A stretch of DNA of 64,000 nt from Methylobacterium sp. Leaf465. GTDB taxonomy: Bacteria; Pseudomonadota; Alphaproteobacteria; Rhizobiales; Beijerinckiaceae. This document shows, one piece after another, positions 57,577-64,000 of this stretch. Position 1 is the first letter of the stretch. Every line of letters starts with the position of its first letter. Location of the stretch: positions 245,988 through 309,987 of the forward strand of contig NZ_LMRA01000034.1 in assembly GCF_001424705.1 (NCBI RefSeq). The letters run 5' to 3'. Below the pieces are notes generated by a model. The model did not search any database, had not been told where the DNA came from, and saw only the letters and a list, made by a program, of their open reading frames with translations. The position numbers and the translations under genes were made by a program.

Positions 57577-58146
57577 ATGACCAGCGCTTCCCGACGCGTC
57601 CGCGTCCTCTTCGACGAAACCGCCATCGCCCGGCGCACCGAGGAACTTGCAGCGGCCATCGCCGCCGCCAACCCCGAGAACCTGCTCGTGGTGGCTGTGC
57701 TCAAGGGCAGCTTCATGTTCGCCGCCGACCTCCTACGCGCCCTGCACCGGGTCGGGCTGGAGCCGCAGGCCGAGTTCGTCCACCTGTCGAGCTACCGCAC
57801 CGCCACGGTCTCCTCGGGGCAGGTCGAGATCCTGCGCGACGTGGAGAGCGAGGTGCGCGGACGCGACGTCCTCCTGGTGGACGACATCCTCGAATCCGGC
57901 CGCACCATCGTGTTCGCCAAGGACCTGCTGATGGCGCGGGGCGCCAAGCGGGTGCTCACCGCCGTGCTCCTGGAGAAGCCCGGCAAGCGGGCCGTGACCA
58001 TCGACGCGGATTTCGTCGGCTTCACCTGCCCGGACGTGTTCGTGGTCGGCTACGGCATGGATGTCGCCCATGCCTACCGCCAGCTGCCCTTCGTCGGCCT
58101 CGTCGACTACGACAGCCGCGAGCCCGACCTGTTCGGCGGCACCTGA
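57577..58146 (+). CDS. hpt: Hypoxanthine phosphoribosyltransferase
   Basis: A 189-residue purine salvage enzyme that makes IMP or GMP from the base and PRPP. The PRPP loop is VLLVDDILESGRTIVF, with VVAVLKGSFMFAADL and KRAVTIDADFVGFTCPDVFVV typical of Hpt. AAGGA lies 7 bases upstream of the ATG. It follows the zinc-ribbon gene by 12 bp and may be cotranscribed. Confidence 0.95.
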   Translation: MTSASRRVRVLFDETAIARRTEELAAAIAAANPENLLVVAVLKGSFMFAADLLRALHRVGLEPQAEFVHLSSYRTATVSSGQVEILRDVESEVRGRDVLLVDDILESGRTIVFAKDLLMARGAKRVLTAVLLEKPGKRAVTIDADFVGFTCPDVFVVGYGMDVAHAYRQLPFVGLVDYDSREPDLFGGT

Positions 58147-58173
58147 GGCGCGCCCGCCCACGATCCGCGGAAT

Positions 58174-58193
58174 TTCTCTGGCGCGCCAGAGAA
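58174..58193. promoter_or_regulatory. Perfect 20-bp palindrome upstream of the response regulator
   Basis: TTCTCTGGCGCGCCAGAGAA is fully dyad-symmetric. It is an operator-like site, or the stem of a cruciform, located 28 bp past hpt and 111 bp before the response regulator start. Confidence 0.8.
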
Positions 58194-58207
58194 TATGAAA
58201 CGATTTG

Positions 58208-58220
58208 GCCCTTAAAGGGC
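58208..58220. promoter_or_regulatory. Inverted repeat GCCCTT-A-AAGGGC
   Basis: Six-base arms around one central base, 14 bp after the 20-bp palindrome. A second dyad element in the same promoter region. Confidence 0.6.
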
Positions 58221-58240
58221 TTGCTGTGTCCGACGATCCC

Positions 58241-58278
58241 TTGACAGGGCGCCTCAGCGCTTGCGTGACTGAGCGCCC
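58241..58278 (+). promoter_or_regulatory. TTGACA box followed by a long inverted repeat
   Basis: TTGACA (58241-58246) is a perfect -35, but no -10 stands at 16-18 bases. Directly after it GGGCGCCTCAG and CTGAGCGCCC (58247-58278) pair with one bulge. Together they probably form the control region of the response regulator gene. Confidence 0.5.
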
Positions 58279-58304
58279 GGACCCGAGAGAGACACAGACG
58301 AACG

Positions 58305-58670
58305 ATGGCCCGCATCCTCCTGGTGGATGACGAAGAGACGGTGCGGGGCTTCCTCAAGCGGGGCCTCGAGATCGACGGCCACGCCGTGGTCACGGCCACG
58401 GACGGCAGCGACGGGCTCGACCGGCTGACCGAGGCGGATGGCGCGTTCGACCTCATGCTCACCGACATCCGCATGCCGCTGATGGATGGGATCGCCCTGG
58501 CGCTCGCGGCCAAGCGCGACTTTCCCAATCTCACGATCCTGCTGATGACCGGCTTCGCCGACCAGCGCGAGCGCGCGCGGGGCCTCGATGCCATCGTGAC
58601 CGACGTCCTGACGAAGCCGTTCTCGCTGGCCGACCTGCGTTCCACGGTGAATCGGGCCCTCGCCGCCTGA
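58305..58670 (+). CDS. Single-domain response regulator, CpdR-like
   Basis: A 121-residue stand-alone receiver domain. The acidic pocket (LLVDDEE), phosphoacceptor Asp54 (MLTDIRMP), Thr82 (LMTGF) and Lys104 (TKPF) are present. Size and the ITGF/LMTGFA-type C-terminal region resemble CpdR, which controls ClpXP-mediated CtrA proteolysis in Alphaproteobacteria. Its identity as CpdR is probable but not proven. It has no output domain and no kinase nearby. Three inverted repeats lie upstream. Confidence 0.85.
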   Translation: MARILLVDDEETVRGFLKRGLEIDGHAVVTATDGSDGLDRLTEADGAFDLMLTDIRMPLMDGIALALAAKRDFPNLTILLMTGFADQRERARGLDAIVTDVLTKPFSLADLRSTVNRALAA

Positions 58671-58710
58671 CACGCGCCGGGTCCACCGCCTTGCCCCCGG
58701 AATCCCGCGC

Positions 58711-59760
58711 ATGATCCTCCATTCTGATCGTCCTCTGCCGGACATCCTCTCGGCCATCGGCGCCACGCCTCTGATTCGCCTGGCGCGCGCCTCGGAGGAG
58801 ACCGGCTGCACCATCCTGGGCAAGGCGGAGTTCCTGAATCCTGGCCTCTCGGTAAAGGACCGGGCGGCGCTCTCCATCGTGCGCGACGCCGAGGCCCGGG
58901 GCGCCATCCGGCCCGGCGGCACGATCGTGGAGGGCACGGCCGGCAACACCGGCATCGGCCTGGCGCTCGTCGCGGCGGTGCGCGGCTACCGCACGGTCAT
59001 CGTGATCCCGGAGACGCAGTCGGCCGAGAAGAAGGAAACCCTGCGCCTGGCCGGCGCCCGCCTGGTCGAGGTGCCGGCGGTGCCGTTCGCCAACCCGAAC
59101 AACTACGTCCACGCCGCGCGCCGCCTAGCCGAGCGCCTGGCCGAGACCGAACCGGGCGGCGCCTTCTTCGCCGACCAGTTCGACAACGTCGCCAACCGGC
59201 AGGCGCACGTGGAAACCACGGGCCCGGAGATCCTGGCGGCGACCGGTGGGGCGGTCGATGGTTTCATCTGTGCGGCCGGGACCGGCGGCACCCTGGCGGG
59301 GACCGCCGAGGCCCTGCGCGCGGCGCGTCCCGGCGTGCGGATCGGCCTCGCCGACCCGGAGGGGTCCGCACTGCACGCCCATTACACCACCGGTACCCTG
59401 AGGGCGGAGGGCTCCTCGATCACGGAGGGCATCGGCCAAGGCCGGATCACCCGCAACCTCGCGGGCTTCACCCCGGACGTCTCCTTCCGGATTCCCGACG
59501 CCGAAGCCCTCCATATTGTCTTCCGGCTGATGCGGGAGGAGGGCCTCAGCCTCGGCGGATCGTCGGGCATCAACGTCGCCGGGGCGATCCGGCTCGCCCG
59601 GGATCTCGGGCCGGGCCACACCATCGTGACCATCCTGTGCGATGGTGCCGCGCGCTACGCCTCGAAGCTGTTCAACCCCGCCTTCTTGGCCGAGCGGGGC
59701 CTGCCGGTGCCGGATTGGCTTGGAACCGCATCGGATTCCCTGTCGGAGTGGCAAGCCTGA
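58711..59760 (+). CDS. cysK: Cysteine synthase A (PLP-dependent)
   Basis: A 349-residue O-acetylserine sulfhydrylase-type enzyme. The PLP Lys is Lys49 (LSVKDRAAL), followed by the substrate loop EGTAGNTGIGLALV and the phosphate-binding GTGGTLAGTAEAL. It makes cysteine from O-acetylserine and sulfide. It is longer than E. coli CysK (323) and close to the alphaproteobacterial long type. It is 40 bp downstream of the response regulator. Confidence 0.92.
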   Translation: MILHSDRPLPDILSAIGATPLIRLARASEETGCTILGKAEFLNPGLSVKDRAALSIVRDAEARGAIRPGGTIVEGTAGNTGIGLALVAAVRGYRTVIVIPETQSAEKKETLRLAGARLVEVPAVPFANPNNYVHAARRLAERLAETEPGGAFFADQFDNVANRQAHVETTGPEILAATGGAVDGFICAAGTGGTLAGTAEALRAARPGVRIGLADPEGSALHAHYTTGTLRAEGSSITEGIGQGRITRNLAGFTPDVSFRIPDAEALHIVFRLMREEGLSLGGSSGINVAGAIRLARDLGPGHTIVTILCDGAARYASKLFNPAFLAERGLPVPDWLGTASDSLSEWQA

Positions 59761-59812
59761 CGTCGAACCGGCGAAAAACCCCGCCTTCGTGGGATTATGG
59801 CGCACGGACCGT

Positions 59813-59837
59813 TGAACGGAATCGCTACGGCGACGTT
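59813..59837 (+). promoter_or_regulatory. Possible EcfG-type promoter before the DUF3309 gene
   Basis: TGAAC and CGTT are separated by 16 bases, close to the alphaproteobacterial general-stress consensus GGAAC-N16-18-CGTT, 54 bp before the start. One mismatch in the -35. Confidence 0.4.
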
Positions 59838-59890
59838 TGTACGGTCAAGCTCAAGCAATTCCGGTTGGGCGCGTGACGGAGTTCCCATCC

Positions 59891-60046
59891 ATGACCCTGA
59901 CCACCATTCTCCTCATCGTCCTGATCCTGATCGTTCTCGGCGGCGGCAACTTCCTCGGCGGCGGCGCTTACCGCGGACCGAGCTTCGGTCTCGGCGGCCT
60001 GCTGGTGATCATCTTGATCGTGCTGCTCGTCACCGGACGAATCTGA
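59891..60046 (+). CDS. DUF3309 small membrane protein
   Basis: A 51-residue protein with two hydrophobic segments (TTILLIVLILIVLGGG and GLLVIILIVLLVTGRI) around a Gly-rich turn. This is the DUF3309 family, widespread in Alphaproteobacteria and often stress-induced. GGAG stands about 9 bases before the ATG. Confidence 0.85.
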   Translation: MTLTTILLIVLILIVLGGGNFLGGGAYRGPSFGLGGLLVIILIVLLVTGRI

Positions 60047-60055
60047 CGGCCCCGC

Positions 60056-61540
60056 TCACGGCTGGCACGTGATGGCCACCACCGCGCCCACCATGGTCGC
60101 GGCGGCTGCGCCCAGCGTGCCGGCCGCCTTCGGCGCAGGCGCTGTCCGCAAGCCCGCAGCGCCGAGGAAGGCCGCGAGCGCGTCGGCCGGGACGAGCCTG
60201 TAGCTCGCAGGCGGCATGACCCCCGCGATCAGGCGGGGCTGTTTCGGAACCGTCGCGACGAGGCCCGCGAGCGCACCGGCGCGGTCCAGAACCGGAGCGC
60301 CGCCGGCGCCGGGCTGCAGCGGCGCGGCGACGCGCCCCCCGCCCGGCTCGGAGCGGCCCGGCGCCACCACGACGCCCCCCTCGGCATCGACGGCCAACGC
60401 CACCATGGCCTCGCCCTCGGCGAGGGCGCCGGCGTGCAGGGCCGGCGTGCGTTCCGTCCGGCCGGGGAGCAGAGCCGTTTCCAGCAGCATCAGATCGGCG
60501 GTGCCGCCAGGGCTCGCCCGCGTCGGCAGGCCCGCGACCACCGGTGCCCGGCAGTCCATCAGCGCCGCTGCGCTGGTAAGCACCCGTCCCGGCGCCACGA
60601 CCAGGCCCGTCGCGACTGGGGCCGGCCGGCTGCCTGCGACGGGGGGCAGGCTCGATGACGGAACGGCCGTCGCGGCCGGAGCCGGTGCCGAGGCGGGGGC
60701 CGTTTCCGGGAAGGGCACGAAGCTGTTGGCGATGGCGATGGCGAGGCGGTCGACCTCCCCGGACAGGGCCTTGTCGTAGCCGAGGGTGAGGCCGCGCAGG
60801 CCCGCCTCGCCGGCGGCGTAGCGGATGTAGGATTTGCCGGTCCCGGTCTCCGCGGTCACCACCAGGAAGTCGGGTCTCAGGAGCTTGTAGGTCACCCGCC
60901 GGTCGGGCCCTGGGGCGGTGATGCGGGCGAAGACCGCCTCCAGCCCGGTCTCGCCGGGCGGATAGGATTTCGTCTCCAGCGTGATGCGCCCGTCGGCGCT
61001 CTGCCAGCGGGTGCCCCCGGGCTGGGGCGTGCGCTTCGATAGGATGCGCTCGGGCACGCCGAGCACGACGCCGCTGGCCGGGTCCGGCTTCACGGCGAAT
61101 CGGGCGGCCGCGCGCGCCGCGGCCCCCTCCTTGAGGAGGGCGGCGCGTCCGGCCGCGTCCGGCAGCCCCGCTCCGCCGGTTCGTCGGGCATGCGCCTGAA
61201 GCGCCTCGTAGCTGCGCCGCCCGAACGTGCCGTTGACCAGGCTGTTGTAGTCGCCGGTCCAGACCAGGGCGTCCTGCAGCCCCTTGCGCTCGGCCTCCGG
61301 CAGGGCCTCGAACAGGCTTCGTGCCGCCTCGAAGGCGGGATCGGGCGCAGCCGGCTTCGCCCGCGCGGGCGCCGATGCGGCGGGCGTCGACGGGATCGGC
61401 ATCGGGATGGCGGGTCTCGGTATGGCGGATCTCGATGCGCCGGGGCTCGGTGCCGGCGGCGTCTGGGCGGAGGCCGCGCTCGCCGCCAGGGCCAGCACGA
61501 ACCCGGTCAGGCCCCGGGTGGTCCGATCGCGTCGCATCAT
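60056..61540 (-). CDS. Exported trypsin-fold protein with peptidoglycan-binding-like segment, catalytically degenerate
   Basis: A 494-residue protein: signal peptide (LTGFVLALAASAASAQ), Pro/Ala linker, a helical segment with peptidoglycan-binding-like repeat (LQDALVWTGDYNSLVNGTFG), a central domain, and a C-terminal trypsin-like domain from about residue 320. In the protease domain the His motif is VLTSAAALMD (normally TAAH) and the Ser motif is PGAGGAPVLDRAG (normally GNSGGPV). Both catalytic residues are lost, leaving only the Asp-type TADLMLLE. It may be a pseudo-protease. The start is the first of two ATGs at 61540/61537, with a weak ribosome binding site. It is divergent from the alpha-2-macroglobulin gene. 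Confidence 0.8.
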   Translation of the reverse strand: MMRRDRTTRGLTGFVLALAASAASAQTPPAPSPGASRSAIPRPAIPMPIPSTPAASAPARAKPAAPDPAFEAARSLFEALPEAERKGLQDALVWTGDYNSLVNGTFGRRSYEALQAHARRTGGAGLPDAAGRAALLKEGAAARAAARFAVKPDPASGVVLGVPERILSKRTPQPGGTRWQSADGRITLETKSYPPGETGLEAVFARITAPGPDRRVTYKLLRPDFLVVTAETGTGKSYIRYAAGEAGLRGLTLGYDKALSGEVDRLAIAIANSFVPFPETAPASAPAPAATAVPSSSLPPVAGSRPAPVATGLVVAPGRVLTSAAALMDCRAPVVAGLPTRASPGGTADLMLLETALLPGRTERTPALHAGALAEGEAMVALAVDAEGGVVVAPGRSEPGGGRVAAPLQPGAGGAPVLDRAGALAGLVATVPKQPRLIAGVMPPASYRLVPADALAAFLGAAGLRTAPAPKAAGTLGAAAATMVGAVVAITCQP

Positions 61541-61687
61541 GGCCGAGTCGCGTCTCCCCCGCGAGAACCCATCCGGTGTGGCAGAGCCCACGCCCGAATT
61601 CCAGGCCGTTGCGGCCGATGCGCGAAATGCTACGGTTCCGCGCGGGACCGGTGCGACGGGCCGGCCTCCAGAGAACGGGGTGGAAGC

Positions 61688-64000
61688 ATGGCGGGATCAT
61701 CCGGATACGGGCGCTCGCCCCGATCTGTGGTCGGACTCTCTGGCCTCGTGCAGGTCCTCACGATCGCCGGGCTTCTGGCCCTCCCCGTCCAGGCGCAGGG
61801 GCAGGCCCAAGGGCAAGCCCAGTCGCCAACGACGCGCCCCGCTGCCAAGGTCTTGCCCAGGCCGTCCGCCGCCAAGAGCTTCGTGCGCGAAGACCTCGCC
61901 AGCGACGGTGTCCGCCTCGAAGCGACCCTGAAGGCCGAGGTGGGGAATCCCCGGCCCGATACCCGATCCGCCGCGAAGGCGCGGGCCGAGGGCGAGGCCC
62001 TGGTGGAAGCCGAGAAGCCGGCGGATGCCCTGAAGCCCCTCGGCCTCGCCGTGGCGAGCGAACCCGGCGAGCCGGCGAACTGGCTGGCCTATGCGCGCGC
62101 CGCCAGCGCGGTCGGCAGCGACGAGCAGACCGGTGACTACGCAGGCCGTCTGCGCCTGCGCCGCAACGCGCGGGCCGCTGCCTACCAGGGCTATCTGCGG
62201 GCGAGTGCCGGAACGGTCGAGGCCGAGGCGCTCGCGACGCTGGGCGAGGTCTATGCCGCCGAATCGGAGTGGCGCCCGTCGCTCGAGGCCTACCGCGCCA
62301 GCCTGGCGCTCGCCGACGACGCGGACGTGCGTGCGACCTACGAGGGCCTTCGCGCCGAGCACGGCTTCCGCATCCTCAACTACACCGTCGATTCGGACGC
62401 TGCCGCGCCGCGCGTCTGCTTCCAGTTCTCGGAAGGCGTCGCGGCTAAGACCGACTTCACGCCCTTCATCGCCGTCTCCGGCGCAGCCAACGCCGCCGTC
62501 ACCGGCACCGGCCAGCAGATCTGCGTCGACGGGCTCAAGCACGGCGAGCGCTACGCCTTCGTGGTCCGCTCCGGGCTGCCCTCCGGCGCTGGGGAGACCC
62601 TGCTCAAGGCATCCGATTACGAGATCTATGTCCGGGACCGCTCGCCCCAGGTCCGCTTTACCGGGCGCAACTACGTCCTGCCCCGCACCGGTCAGGCCGG
62701 CGTGCCTCTGGTTTCGATCAACGCGGCCAAGATCGACGTTGAGGTCTTGCGCGTCGGTGACCGGGGGCTGCTGCCGTCGCTGCGGGCCGAGGACTTCCTG
62801 TCCCAGCTCAACGGGACGACGGCGCGGACCATCGCCGACCAGAAGGGTCAGCGCGTCTGGAAGGGCGTCCTCGACACGGCCAAGGCCGAGCTGAACCAGG
62901 AGGCCGTCACCGCCTTCCCGGTGCTCCAGGCGGTCGGCAAGCTGGAAGCCGGCATCTACATCATGGTGGCCCAACCCGCGGGAGCCACGGCGTCCACCGA
63001 CGAGGAGGGCGGCTACGAGCAGCAGGCGACGCAATGGTTCGTGGTCTCGGATCTCGGCCTCACCGCCTTCAAGGGCCGCGACGGCGTCCACGTCTTCGCC
63101 CGCTCGCTGGCCTCGGCCGACGTGCTGACCGGTGCCGAGATCCGGCTGGTGGCGCGCAACAACGAGGTCCTGGCCACGGCGAAGACCGATGGCCAAGGCC
63201 ACGCCGCCTTCGCGTCGGGCCTCGCCCGCGGGGAGGGGGGCACCGCACCGGGCCTCGTGGTGGCGCAGATCGGCGACGATTACGGCTTCCTCGATCTCGG
63301 CCAGTCGGCCTTCGACCTCACGGATCGCGGCGTGAAGGGCCGGCCCCAGCCAGGCGCCGTCGAGGCCTACGTCTTTCCCGAGCGCGGGGTCTACCGCTCG
63401 GGCGAGACCGTGAACCTCACCGGCCTGCTGCGCGATGCACAGGGCGCCGCCGTGCCGGAAATTCCTCTGACCCTGGTGGTCAAGCGTCCCGACGGCGTCG
63501 AGTACCGCCGCGCCCAGGTGGCGGATGCGGGCCTCGGCGGACGCGCCCTGGCGCTGCCCCTTCTGGCCGGCGCGCAGCACGGCACCTGGCGGGTGGCGGC
63601 CTACACAGACCCCAAGGCGCCGGCCATCGGCGAGGCGAGCTTCCTCGTGGAAGATTACGTCCCCGAGCGCCTCGACGTGACGCTCTCGATCGCGACGCCG
63701 AGCCTGACCAGGGGTGCGCCCGCCACCATCGACGTGGCGGCGCGCTACCTCTACGGCGCGCCGGGCGCCGGGCTCGAGGTTTCCGGTACCGTCCTGGTCC
63801 AACAGGCGGCAGGCAGCGGGATCCAGGGCCTGGAGGGCTTCTCGGTCGGCCTCGACGACGAGCGGGTGGAGGCCGCCTCGGCGGAGATCGACGCCCGCGC
63901 CACCACCGATGCGGCCGGCAGGGCCCGGCTCGTCGTCCCGGTCCAGGCGCTCGCCGCCCCGCGCCCCGTCGAGGCGAAGATCACCCTGCAGGTGGGCGAG
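61688..64000 (+). CDS. Alpha-2-macroglobulin family protein (partial, runs off window)
   Basis: The frame is open to the last base (771 codons). It begins with a signal peptide ending ALPVQAQG and a Gln/Ala/Gly stretch. A helical TPR-like region (about 90-215) and MG domains follow, including ILNYTVDSDAAAPRVCFQFS, AFDLTDRGVKGRPQPGAVEAYVFPERGVYRSGE and VTLSIATPSLTRGAPATIDV. This is the long YfhM-type bacterial alpha-2-macroglobulin, which traps attacking proteases in the periplasm. No lipobox is present, so it is not anchored like the E. coli protein. The thioester region lies beyond the window. Confidence 0.9.
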   Translation, partial: MAGSSGYGRSPRSVVGLSGLVQVLTIAGLLALPVQAQGQAQGQAQSPTTRPAAKVLPRPSAAKSFVREDLASDGVRLEATLKAEVGNPRPDTRSAAKARAEGEALVEAEKPADALKPLGLAVASEPGEPANWLAYARAASAVGSDEQTGDYAGRLRLRRNARAAAYQGYLRASAGTVEAEALATLGEVYAAESEWRPSLEAYRASLALADDADVRATYEGLRAEHGFRILNYTVDSDAAAPRVCFQFSEGVAAKTDFTPFIAVSGAANAAVTGTGQQICVDGLKHGERYAFVVRSGLPSGAGETLLKASDYEIYVRDRSPQVRFTGRNYVLPRTGQAGVPLVSINAAKIDVEVLRVGDRGLLPSLRAEDFLSQLNGTTARTIADQKGQRVWKGVLDTAKAELNQEAVTAFPVLQAVGKLEAGIYIMVAQPAGATASTDEEGGYEQQATQWFVVSDLGLTAFKGRDGVHVFARSLASADVLTGAEIRLVARNNEVLATAKTDGQGHAAFASGLARGEGGTAPGLVVAQIGDDYGFLDLGQSAFDLTDRGVKGRPQPGAVEAYVFPERGVYRSGETVNLTGLLRDAQGAAVPEIPLTLVVKRPDGVEYRRAQVADAGLGGRALALPLLAGAQHGTWRVAAYTDPKAPAIGEASFLVEDYVPERLDVTLSIATPSLTRGAPATIDVAARYLYGAPGAGLEVSGTVLVQQAAGSGIQGLEGFSVGLDDERVEAASAEIDARATTDAAGRARLVVPVQALAAPRPVEAKITLQVGE

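Overview
The window reads as a chromosomal segment of a Methylobacterium/Methylorubrum-type alphaproteobacterium (order Hyphomicrobiales). The evidence is very high G+C with long antisense shadow frames, an alphaproteobacterial gene order (xerD - small membrane protein - aroK - aroB - CorC/HlyC protein; lptC-lptA-lptB-rpoN-hpf-ptsN), a phaA/phaB/phaR polyhydroxybutyrate locus, and a four-cysteine c-type cytochrome of the methanol-metabolism-related family. Most of the window is housekeeping. I see no prophage, insertion sequence, CRISPR array, tRNA or rRNA.

Layout. 1-5.2 kb: tail of a chemotaxis receptor, a small secreted protein, a two-domain gamma-carbonic-anhydrase-like protein, moaE, an AI-2E family permease, and xerD coupled to a 50-residue membrane protein. 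5.4-12.8 kb: aroK-aroB, a hybrid sensor histidine kinase that is broken at several points, a CNNM/CorC-type membrane protein and a GGDEF protein. A block of eight 19-bp tandem repeats fills the convergent junction with a parvulin-type prolyl isomerase. 14.4-24.2 kb: secA, a GNAT acetyltransferase, a SleB-type cell wall hydrolase lipoprotein, kup, ispG and a patatin-like lipase. 24.3-29.8 kb: an ECF sigma factor with a membrane-bound putative anti-sigma factor, a class A acid phosphatase, the wreck of a TonB-dependent receptor, a TerC-family protein and a diacylglycerol kinase-like lipid kinase. 30.2-35.5 kb: an NTF2-like secreted protein, a membrane-anchored nuclease-fold protein, an SPFH/NfeD pair and a phosphohexomutase.

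35.5-42.1 kb: a divergent phosphoenolpyruvate carboxylase homologue, two unknown envelope proteins, a DUF985 cupin, a YddG-like exporter and the cytochrome. 42.2-45.2 kb: phaB, phaA and the divergent regulator phaR. 45.7-50.1 kb: rpmF with a clear terminator, a helix-hairpin-helix protein, a ribonuclease D-like exonuclease and lptCAB (LPS transport). 50.5-53.9 kb: rpoN, hpf, ptsN and a small secreted protein. 53.9-58.1 kb: a YdcF-like protein, ftsX-ftsE, an MJ0042 zinc-ribbon membrane protein and hpt. 58.2-64 kb: a cluster of inverted repeats in front of a single-domain response regulator, a cysteine synthase, a DUF3309 peptide, a protease-fold protein that lacks its catalytic Ser and His, and the divergent start of an alpha-2-macroglobulin that runs off the window.

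Genes that plausibly work together are phaA/phaB/phaR, with a possible PhaR-type operator in front of the patatin gene; lptC/lptA/lptB; ftsE/ftsX; the ECF sigma/anti-sigma pair; the SPFH/NfeD pair; and perhaps the pseudo-protease with alpha-2-macroglobulin. Decay is visible at two places, the histidine kinase and the TonB receptor. Start sites were chosen from visible ribosome binding sites, signal peptides and family length, and several remain uncertain as stated.
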